Shown one piece after another: positions 44,444 through 50,348 of a stretch of 50,348 nt of DNA. The first letter of the stretch is position 1. The number at the start of each line of letters is the position of its first letter. The stretch spans positions 1 to 50,348 of the forward strand of contig JAFLBE010000031.1 in NCBI GenBank assembly GCA_017303995.1, in the 5' to 3' direction. Source of the stretch: Bacteroidota bacterium (lineage in GTDB: Bacteria; Bacteroidota; JABWAT01). The position numbers were made by a program, and so were the translations under genes. The notes beneath the pieces were generated by a model. It was not told where the DNA came from. It did not search any database and saw only the letters and a list, made by a program, of their open reading frames with translations.

Positions 44444-45148
44444 TCAGGAAAGCCTGTGGTTTTTTACCACGGCAGAATGAGTAACTTCTACAATTTGTTT
44501 TCTGTCTGCGTCTGTTTTTCCGGCCGTATCAATTGGTGAGGAAAAGATGACTTCAACCGTTCCGGAATGAACACGAAGACGGTCTTTTTCCATAATGGTG
44601 TGCGTAAAGTTTAACGTTACCGGAACAATCTGTGCCTGAGCATTTATTGCAAGTAAAAACGGACCAACTTTAAAAGGACCCACGTTACCGTCAACGCTTC
44701 TGGTTCCTTCAGCAAACATGAGAATACTACGTCCGTTTTTTAATTTATCTGCGGCTTCATCAAGTGAACTTCTGGATTTTGATTTGTTGTCTCTGTCAAT
44801 CAGGATGTAGTCACCAAACTTCAAAGACCAACCCAGCATAAATACTTTTTCAAGTTCCTTTTTTGCAACAAGCCTGATCTGATAAGGAATAGCATTGATC
44901 ACAACCGGGATATCCATTGCACTGGCATGGTTTGAAACGAAAACATAATTAGCGTTCGGATCGAGAAGGTCGAGACCTTTAACAACAACCTTTACACCAA
45001 TTACTTTTAAAATCAGCCAGCTCCAAAGGCGCCCAATAAAATGGTAACCCCGACCCTGAGGAACAAAAAAAGCTGCAATTATGGAAACAAAAGCACAAAA
45101 AACAGTCCAGGGTAATAAAATCAGACCTGACCAAATCGTTTTTATCAT
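44444..45148 (-). CDS. plsC: 1-acyl-sn-glycerol-3-phosphate acyltransferase PlsC
   Basis: 234 residues. Starts with a membrane segment (TIWSGLILLPWTVFCAFVSIIAAFF). The catalytic NHASAMD is the H-x4-D motif, and MFAEGTRS the phosphatidyl-substrate binding motif. It acylates lysophosphatidic acid to phosphatidic acid at the inner membrane. It is the first gene of the gatC-kdsB-pyrG-kdsA-kdsD-lptC-OstA-lptB run, and a terminator-bounded gap separates it from the mgl operon. Confidence 0.9.
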   Translation of the reverse strand: MIKTIWSGLILLPWTVFCAFVSIIAAFFVPQGRGYHFIGRLWSWLILKVIGVKVVVKGLDLLDPNANYVFVSNHASAMDIPVVINAIPYQIRLVAKKELEKVFMLGWSLKFGDYILIDRDNKSKSRSSLDEAADKLKNGRSILMFAEGTRSVDGNVGPFKVGPFLLAINAQAQIVPVTLNFTHTIMEKDRLRVHSGTVEVIFSSPIDTAGKTDADRKQIVEVTHSAVVKNHRLS

Positions 45149-45260
45149 ATAATATTTTCAGTTTTAGTCTTCAAAAATAGAAAGAAGGGATTTGAAAAGA
45201 AAACGCAGATTCAGTAAGTCTTGAAATGAGTGAAAACAATTTGAGAATCCATACGGTCAT

Positions 45261-45298
45261 AAAATAAAAAAGGGGATTAGCCGGAAGCCAATCCCCTT
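45261..45298 (-). terminator. Rho-independent terminator after mglA
   Basis: Perfect 9 bp stem AAGGGGATT (45270-45278) / AATCCCCTT (45290-45298) with an 11 nt loop. On the minus strand the stem is followed by TTTTATTTT. It lies 20 nt past the mglA stop codon, so it ends the chemosensory/mgl transcript. Confidence 0.85.
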
Positions 45299-45317
45299 GC
45301 AAAAAGAAACCTGATAC

Positions 45318-46277
45318 TTATCTGTTATCCATCCTATTGATCAGATTTTTAAAGAACGTTCCACCTTGTTGGGGCGCAGGAGCAGGATTTGGCTGTGGAG
45401 CCGGTGCTGGAGCCGGTGCTGGCATTGGTGCAGGTGGCGCGGCCTGTGGCACAGGTGCCGGTGCAGGTTGCGGAACTGGTGCTGGAGCTGGCATCGGTGC
45501 AGGTGGTGCGGCCTGTGGCATAGGTGCCGGTGCTGGTTGCGGAACTGGTGCTGGAGCTGCCATCGGTGCAGGTGGTGCGGCCTGCGGTATAGGTGCCGGC
45601 GCTGGTTGCGGAACTGGCGCTGGAGCTGGAGCCGCCTGCGGTGTTGGAGCAGGTGCAGATGAAGGCTGAGCACCAGGTTGTGGTGCAGGACCTGCAGGCT
45701 TGTTGATACGCGCCAATGTTTCACGGCTGATTGCTTTAAGAACTTCAAAAACCCCAATATTTTTGATAACGGAAGCTTCAACAGCAGGTACGTTATTCGG
45801 ATTCAGATTTTTGTTCAATTCTTCAACACTGTAAACATTCTGAAGATCACGCTTATTGTACTGAAGAACAATAGGGAAATTATTCAGATCTATGCCGTAT
45901 TCTGCAAGGTTATCTCGAAGGTTTTGAAGAGATTCAATATTCTCATTCATTTTGCCTACACCTGAGTCAGCAACAAAAACAACACCATCAACTCCTTTTA
46001 ACACGAGCTTACGGGTTGCATTGTAATAAACCTGACCAGGTACAGTGTACAACTGGAACTTGGTATTAAAACCCTTTACACTTCCCAAATTCAGGGGAAG
46101 AAGGTCAAAGAAAAGTGTCCGGTCTGCCTCTGTGGCAAGGGAAATCATATTTCCGCGGGTATTATCAGGTACGTTCTGGTGAATAACCTGAAGATTGGTC
46201 GTTTTACCGCTCAACCCTGGCCCGTAATAAACAATCTTTATTACAATTTCTCTGTTTGCATAGTTAATTGATGCCAT
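45318..46277 (-). CDS. mglA: MglA-type small Ras-like GTPase with Pro/Ala-rich repeat tail
   Basis: 319 residues; canonical MglA is about 195. Residues 1-193 form the GTPase: P-loop GPGLSGKTT (19-27), TEADRTLFFDLLPLNLG (switch I with the MglA-specific TLFFD), PGQVYYNATRKLVLKG (G3, 80-95), NKRD (141-144). Residues 194-304 are a low-complexity Pro/Ala/Gln tail with three near-perfect 23-residue units (Q232, Q255 and Q278 mark the period). The last 14 residues, GTFFKNLINRMDNR, are a potential amphipathic helix. MglA controls cell polarity and surface motility in Myxococcus with the GTPase activator MglB and the Frz chemosensory system. Here it is the last gene of a Che-like operon, 52 nt after a roadblock gene. 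Confidence 0.9.
   Translation of the reverse strand: MASINYANREIVIKIVYYGPGLSGKTTNLQVIHQNVPDNTRGNMISLATEADRTLFFDLLPLNLGSVKGFNTKFQLYTVPGQVYYNATRKLVLKGVDGVVFVADSGVGKMNENIESLQNLRDNLAEYGIDLNNFPIVLQYNKRDLQNVYSVEELNKNLNPNNVPAVEASVIKNIGVFEVLKAISRETLARINKPAGPAPQPGAQPSSAPAPTPQAAPAPAPVPQPAPAPIPQAAPPAPMAAPAPVPQPAPAPMPQAAPPAPMPAPAPVPQPAPAPVPQAAPPAPMPAPAPAPAPQPNPAPAPQQGGTFFKNLINRMDNR
45375..45650. repeat. 69 bp in-frame tandem repeats coding the MglA tail
   Basis: The DNA of the MglA tail contains a 69 bp (23-codon) tandem repeat with partial copies at both ends and few differences, mostly silent or in a single residue. The low divergence implies recent duplication or gene conversion, so repeat number may vary between strains. 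Confidence 0.75.
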
Positions 46278-46329
46278 CTCAACCCCTTGATCTATTCTTT
46301 ACCAAATATTCACACTTTGCTTGATTTTA

Positions 46330-46698
46330 TCAAGCACCCTGACTCGACATGTGTAAAAACTGTACAATTTGCCGGGCGACTGAAAGAAGACGGCTTTGCA
46401 GTTCGTCCAGATTATTTTTTTGAGTATACAATACCAAAATCACATCTTCAATTTTTTGCACAAGAATCAACTTTTCATCTGTTGAAAAGAAAATTTGATT
46501 AGCTGATTCTCCAAGTTTGACAAGTTGTCCCTGAACGTTTAATTCAAGAATAGCATAGATTGATCCAAGCAAATCAGTATCCTGATCTTCCGGAAAGGTA
46601 TTCTCCATTACCAGTCCATCCTGATCAATAATCATAACTCCAATAACTGATTGCATTTCGGTTAGTGGTGCAAGTATGTCTTTCAGTTGTGCAGTCAT
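46330..46698 (-). CDS. Roadblock/LC7-domain protein (MglB-like)
   Basis: 122 residues making up a single roadblock/LC7 domain: LAPLTEMQSVIGVMIIDQDGLVMEN (first helix and strand), a central helix with LLGSIYAILE, then IFFSTDEKLILVQKIEDVILVLYT and a C-terminal helix. Roadblock proteins of this size next to mglA are usually the MglB GTPase-activating partner, although sequence alone cannot distinguish MglB from other roadblock proteins. It lies 15 nt after the response-regulator gene and 52 nt before mglA in the same operon. Confidence 0.8.
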   Translation of the reverse strand: MTAQLKDILAPLTEMQSVIGVMIIDQDGLVMENTFPEDQDTDLLGSIYAILELNVQGQLVKLGESANQIFFSTDEKLILVQKIEDVILVLYTQKNNLDELQSRLLSVARQIVQFLHMSSQGA

Positions 46699-46713
46699 AA
46701 TATCTTCAAACCT

Positions 46714-47955
46714 TTAAATTAAATTGGTTAGATTTTGCGCTTCAGCTTCAACTGTCGGCAAAATATTGTCGAGTTTATGACTGGAGGGTGCAGAAATTAC
46801 AAAAAGAAGATCACTGTTTGGAATAGCTTTTACAATAATATACTTATTTTTAAAGGATAAAACCACGTGATCAAGTGCCCCTGAATACATATTCTCACCC
46901 AGTGCAATCATTGCAGAAAGGGTTCGTGAAATATTTTCACCTGACTGGTCAATCTGCAAAGACTCATCTGTTAATCTTCTGTCGATAACAAAGCCATCGG
47001 GAGTCATTATAAATGCTGCATCAGCATTCGTCTTTTTCAGCATTCGCTCAAGTAAATTTGAGGTGTCATTGGCCGGCTCCATATTTGGAGTCATATCCAT
47101 ACCAGTTTCAACAGGACTAACCGGCGTTAACGGTCCTTCTTCAGCAGCACTGGCTTTTACGGTGGTTCCAGAGGGAGGTTGGCCAAAATCAAAGTCGAAA
47201 TCGTCACCCGATACATTATCCTGGCTTCCATCATCCAGAACCTGAAGGGCCTCAATCAGAAGTTGTTCCCAATGATCAAGAATAGTAACCTGAGTCGAAA
47301 TCTCATTGATCATATCAAAACTGCCACCCTTCCAGCCGGCAATGTTAAAAAAGGCCTCTTTCCCGACCATGCCACTGGTTTCAGCGTGTACAATATCACC
47401 CTTCTTAAATACGATGATACCATCTTTTTGTCCGTCGGCAACTTTCAATGTACAGGTAATACGGCCAAGACAATTCATCTGAACCACATCCATCAACTGA
47501 AGTGACCCTATATTTCCTTTAAAACTGTCTTCGTTACCGGTAAATTCTTCTTTTTGAGAATTTGGTTTAATTTCCTGCTTTTTTGAAAAGAAATCTGATA
47601 TTGCTTTTTTCAGTACTTTAATGTCAAACGGTTTTTCAATATAATAAATACTTCCCCGTTTACTTGCTTCCTGTTGTACCTCGGTTGATCCGTAGGCAGT
47701 CATAATGATAACACCCGTTTCCGGATATCTTTCTTTTACTTCCTTAAGCAGATCTATACCAGACATTTCCGGCATACGGATGTCGGTAATGACAAGGTCA
47801 TACTTTTCAGTACTCAACATCGTCAGCGCCTGGCTTGCCTTTACGGTATAGGCTGTTTCTACACCAAGGTCTGTACTTTGGGCAAGGGTCTTGCTTATTC
47901 CCCACGCAATGGTTTCTTCATCATCAACAATGAGAATTTTTTTCTTGGCTTCCAT
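46714..47955 (-). CDS. Response regulator fused to DUF4388 (PATAN) and roadblock domains
   Basis: 413 residues in three parts. A receiver (6-120): acid pair DDE at 11-13, phosphoacceptor D58 in DLVITDIRMPEMSG, conserved T in MTAYGS and K in IEKPFD. A DUF4388/PATAN-like domain (about 143-240: KGNIGSLQLMDVVQMNCLGRITCTLKVADGQKDGIIVFKKGDIVHAE). After an acidic/Pro linker, a roadblock/LC7-like domain (about 300-413: LLERMLKKTNADAAFIMTPDGFVIDRR). It links a chemosensory phosphorelay to a roadblock surface, a plausible bridge to the roadblock/MglA pair just downstream. It sits 12 nt from the CheW gene upstream and 15 nt from the roadblock gene downstream. Confidence 0.82.
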   Translation of the reverse strand: MEAKKKILIVDDEETIAWGISKTLAQSTDLGVETAYTVKASQALTMLSTEKYDLVITDIRMPEMSGIDLLKEVKERYPETGVIIMTAYGSTEVQQEASKRGSIYYIEKPFDIKVLKKAISDFFSKKQEIKPNSQKEEFTGNEDSFKGNIGSLQLMDVVQMNCLGRITCTLKVADGQKDGIIVFKKGDIVHAETSGMVGKEAFFNIAGWKGGSFDMINEISTQVTILDHWEQLLIEALQVLDDGSQDNVSGDDFDFDFGQPPSGTTVKASAAEEGPLTPVSPVETGMDMTPNMEPANDTSNLLERMLKKTNADAAFIMTPDGFVIDRRLTDESLQIDQSGENISRTLSAMIALGENMYSGALDHVVLSFKNKYIIVKAIPNSDLLFVISAPSSHKLDNILPTVEAEAQNLTNLI

Positions 47956-47967
47956 TGTCTGGTTCCT

Positions 47968-48420
47968 TTAATTTGCAAGTGTGTAGACAAGCAGTTTTTC
48001 TGTATTCACAGAAAAAATAGTTTGTCCGTCACTTTCAGTAAATCCACTTATAAACGCAGGGTCAATTCCGTTCAGAAATTGAACATCAGGGTCTACTGGC
48101 TTAATATCTTCGTCTTTGACTTTTTTAATACCTTCAATTGCATCAACTCTGAACCCAAAATAATAACCATCGTAATTAATGATGACAACAGATTCATCCA
48201 GATTCGTGTAGTAAATGTTACTACCTTGAAATCCAAGTGAGTCTGCAAGTTTAATAATGGGAATCAGTTTGTTTTCAAAAATGAATAATCCTTCAAATTT
48301 ATCTTTTAACAAAGGAAATGATCTGGATTGAAGCGTATCCACGACTCGTGCAACACGGGAAATGGGGATCGTGAAACTTTGATCACTGATCCTGAAAATG
48401 AGCAGTTGAATTTCATCCAT
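47968..48420 (-). CDS. cheW: CheW-like coupling protein
   Basis: 150 residues from the ATG at 48420, which overlaps the preceding CheW-like stop by 8 nt; a longer start at 48483 would add 21 residues inside that gene. The single CheW domain is seen in ILIFRISDQSFTIPISRVARVVD-like opening, LFIFENKLIPIIKLADSLG and VVIINYDGYYFGFRVDAIEG. It scaffolds a receptor or input to the CheA-type kinase. Two CheW-like genes in tandem are typical of Frz/alternative chemosensory clusters. Confidence 0.85.
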   Translation of the reverse strand: MDEIQLLIFRISDQSFTIPISRVARVVDTLQSRSFPLLKDKFEGLFIFENKLIPIIKLADSLGFQGSNIYYTNLDESVVIINYDGYYFGFRVDAIEGIKKVKDEDIKPVDPDVQFLNGIDPAFISGFTESDGQTIFSVNTEKLLVYTLAN

Positions 48421-48895
48421 GAAGCTGTCTTTGTTCCTGTAAACTATTAATCTCGATAATTTTTTGGATATTAACAACTTCAAACCAGGGTTCCTCAGTT
48501 GTGATAATGTGCGTTATCACACCGTCAGGAAGTTTAAAAATTCCATCCGGAACCGGGAAAAGATCAGAGAAAGAACCTACTCCATAAACACGGTCAACAA
48601 TAATCCCGTTAAGGCGCGTTCCGTCTGATTTCAAAACAATAAGTTTCTTCTCATCTGACTGGTTCCCGATTTCTTCAGGAAAATAAAGACTTAAAAGATC
48701 AACCAGGTTGATTTTTGCACGGGTATCGCTGGTATCCTGACTCTCTGAATCACTGAGCACCAGCATACTTTCTTCAAGATCTGCAATGGTACGCACAATA
48801 TCTACAGGAGTCGCAAGACGTTTCGATCCGACTTCAAAGACGAGCAAACGATGAAAACCCTTAATTTGGGTCGGTGTTGATTTAAATGAACTCAT
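48413..48895 (-). CDS. CheW-like coupling protein (second copy)
   Basis: 160 residues: HRLLVFEVGSKRLATPVDIVRTIAD, KINLVDLLSLYFPEE and GIIVDRVYGVGSFSDLF reproduce the CheW fold, diverged from the copy just downstream. The start overlaps the CheB stop by 4 nt. The C-terminal extension (VNIQKIIEINSLQEQRQLHG) is helical. Two copies may couple different inputs or form rings of different geometry. Confidence 0.8.
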   Translation of the reverse strand: MSSFKSTPTQIKGFHRLLVFEVGSKRLATPVDIVRTIADLEESMLVLSDSESQDTSDTRAKINLVDLLSLYFPEEIGNQSDEKKLIVLKSDGTRLNGIIVDRVYGVGSFSDLFPVPDGIFKLPDGVITHIITTEEPWFEVVNIQKIIEINSLQEQRQLHG

Positions 48896-49968
48896 AATTC
48901 GGATTTTACCGCATAATGTTTAAGAAAACGGGCGATTTCCCTGGGTTGAAATATGTAATGCTGATAGCCGCCTGCAATAACTGAATCTGGCATTGAACTC
49001 ACATTGGTAGAGGTTGGATCCTGAACGATTACCAATCCACCTGTTTGTCTTACAATTTTGGCACCTTCGGTTCCGTCTCTTCCCAATCCTGATAAAATGA
49101 CAGCCGTAACATTTTTCCGGTAACAAAGTGCAACACTTTTAAATAAGACATCAATATTTGGCATAAACGGATAAAGGTGCCGTGCCGGATCGGGCTGAAA
49201 AAATGAATCTGATCCAAGAATAAACTGTCTTCTTACAGGTGCCAGATAAATATGTCCGGGCAAAAAGGCTAACCGGTCATGAATAATTTCAATTTTTACC
49301 GGACTATAAACTTCGAGTTCCAGAAGAAACCGCTCAAGAAAAATGTGCGAGATATGCTGAGCGATGACAACTGCATACGATTTAATCTGTGGCCCAATGA
49401 TTTTCATAATTTCTAGAATGACCTTAGGTCCGCCAGTTGAAGCACCAATCAATAGAACAGGATATGATTCGCTAACTGAAGTTACTTCCGCTTCCTTCTG
49501 TAAATTTTCCGGGATTATTTCAATTGAGTCCTGAGTTAAGACTGTATCATTTCCGGTGACATAGGAATCCAGAATTTCCTTACTTACATAACTGCCAATT
49601 CTGATATTTTCACGAAGGATTTCTTTTCCTTCAGGCAAAAAAAGTTCGCTGGTTGTAAGCAGGCCAATAACAGGAAAGGACGTATGCCAATTTTCTGTGT
49701 CTGAATAAAGATATTCTTCGGTTACGAGAATGACTGGTTTTCTAAACACGACGAAACAGTTTTTTAAAACCTGAAACATGTGCTTATCAGCATCAATATT
49801 TTCAAAGAACGCAAGAATAACATGAACAGAATTAACCAAATCATCCTGAACAATTGAATCCAGATTTGTCCAGAAACCAGCAATTACAAGGTCGGGTGAA
49901 TCATTTAATGTATTTCTGATCCAGGAATCAAACCTGCCCGAAACAGAAATCACCCCAATTTTTATCAT
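48892..49968 (-). CDS. cheB: CheB-type protein-glutamate methylesterase with degenerate receiver
   Basis: 358 residues. The C-terminal methylesterase (about 168-358) carries the catalytic serine in LLIGASTGGP, histidine in VVIAQHIS and aspartate in ILSGLGRDGTEG. The N-terminal 110 residues resemble a receiver in size and order (IKIGVISVSGRFDSWIRNTLNDSPDLVIAGF, VHVILAFFENIDAD, PVILVTEE), but the acidic pair and the phosphoacceptor Asp are not where expected, so it may be a pseudo-receiver not activated by CheA phosphorylation. It removes methyl groups from chemoreceptors; no receptor or CheR is in the window. It overlaps both neighbours by 4 nt. Confidence 0.85.
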   Translation of the reverse strand: MIKIGVISVSGRFDSWIRNTLNDSPDLVIAGFWTNLDSIVQDDLVNSVHVILAFFENIDADKHMFQVLKNCFVVFRKPVILVTEEYLYSDTENWHTSFPVIGLLTTSELFLPEGKEILRENIRIGSYVSKEILDSYVTGNDTVLTQDSIEIIPENLQKEAEVTSVSESYPVLLIGASTGGPKVILEIMKIIGPQIKSYAVVIAQHISHIFLERFLLELEVYSPVKIEIIHDRLAFLPGHIYLAPVRRQFILGSDSFFQPDPARHLYPFMPNIDVLFKSVALCYRKNVTAVILSGLGRDGTEGAKIVRQTGGLVIVQDPTSTNVSSMPDSVIAGGYQHYIFQPREIARFLKHYAVKSEL

Positions 49969-50348
49969 TTTCCAAGCAGACTATGAATAGTATTCAACAA
50001 TTCATCAACATCGAACGGTTTATTTAAAAACGCATTGGCTCCAAGTTCCAACCCACGACGACGGTGTTTTTCACCTGAACGGGCAGTCAGAATAACAATT
50101 GGTATTGAATTAAACTGTGATTTTGACCGTAAAGCACTGATAAGCTCATAACCGTGCATTTTTGGCATCTCAAGATCGGTCATAATCAGATCATATTTAC
50201 TTTTTTCTGCAAGATCGTACGCTTCGGCACCATCCTGTGCGGTTACAACTTCATATTCTTCACGTTTAAGCAACGATTCAACATATTTCCGGATAGAAAC
50301 TGAATCATCCGCGCAAAGTACTCTGATCCGGCCTCTAACCCTTGTCTT
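49965..50348 (-). CDS. CheA-type hybrid kinase or response regulator, C-terminal receiver (partial)
   Basis: The gene runs off the right edge; 127 codons are visible, in frame to position 50348. They form a whole receiver: VLCADDSVSIRKYVES (acid pair DD), DLIMTDLEMPKMHGYEL (phosphoacceptor D), LTARSGEKHRRRG and FLNKPFD (conserved K). The SGEKHRRRGLELGA stretch is characteristic of the receiver at the end of hybrid CheA kinases (FrzE/PilL-like), which makes a CheA-receiver fusion the best guess, and the CheB and CheW genes downstream fit. The kinase core is outside the window and unseen. It overlaps CheB by 4 nt. Confidence 0.7.
   Translation of the reverse strand, partial: KTRVRGRIRVLCADDSVSIRKYVESLLKREEYEVVTAQDGAEAYDLAEKSKYDLIMTDLEMPKMHGYELISALRSKSQFNSIPIVILTARSGEKHRRRGLELGANAFLNKPFDVDELLNTIHSLLGK

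Noticed and set aside
45337-45669. Gly/Ala/Cys-rich protein on the plus strand opposite mglA
   Set aside because: It is the antisense shadow of the Pro/Ala-coding tandem repeat of mglA.

Overview
The window looks like a chromosomal segment from a Gram-negative, LPS-bearing bacterium of the FCB (Bacteroidetes/Ignavibacteria-like) supergroup. Evidence: a complete Kdo and Lpt gene set, an OstA-like LPS protein of the kind found in Bacteroidetes, a secreted mannanase ending in a type IX secretion sorting domain with the motif YPNPFNPET, and often weak Shine-Dalgarno sites. I cannot name the species.

Layout. 1-3.8 kb: tail of a Crp/Fnr regulator, an outer-membrane barrel protein, an EFR1-type ferredoxin and a DUF6544-like lipoprotein, interrupted by a 1 kb gene-free block of hairpin repeats. 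4.1-10.1 kb: a visibly AT-rich island with a HEPN-like protein followed by a tightly overlapping operon of DNA methyltransferase, unrecognised protein, AAA+ ATPase and PIN-domain nuclease. I could not match it to a named system and regard it as the best candidate here for an undescribed anti-phage or genome-protection system. 10.2-15.6 kb: a GNAT acetyltransferase, an AbiEi/AbiEii-type toxin-antitoxin pair with a perfect inverted repeat upstream, and an SRPBCC protein, embedded in arrays of fold-back repeats. The main repeat is a 137 bp nested palindrome with six copies in the window.

15.6-28.1 kb (minus strand): a beta-mannan/glycoside degradation operon: GH5-like enzyme, aldo/keto reductase, two large GH2 enzymes, a CBM6-like protein, GH26 mannanase, a GlcG/HbpS-like protein and a small secreted binding protein. 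No SusC/SusD pair is present. 28.5-34 kb: radical SAM/SPASM protein, S9 peptidase, a SAM-fold-like hypothetical, an AlkZ-related protein and two small conserved genes.

34.1-45.2 kb (minus strand): housekeeping envelope and precursor genes: glmS, a DAHP synthase, lptB, an OstA-like protein, lptC, kdsD, kdsA, pyrG, kdsB, gatC and plsC, mostly joined by 1-11 nt overlaps. They supply and export Kdo-containing LPS; CTP synthase supplies the CTP that KdsB uses. 45.3-50.3 kb (minus strand): a chemosensory operon (CheA-type receiver, CheB, two CheW, a receiver-DUF4388-roadblock protein, a roadblock protein) ending in an MglA GTPase with an unusual Pro/Ala-rich tandem-repeat tail and a terminator. This looks like a Frz/Mgl-like polarity or surface-motility module.

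All functional calls are from reading motifs by eye; no database search was run.
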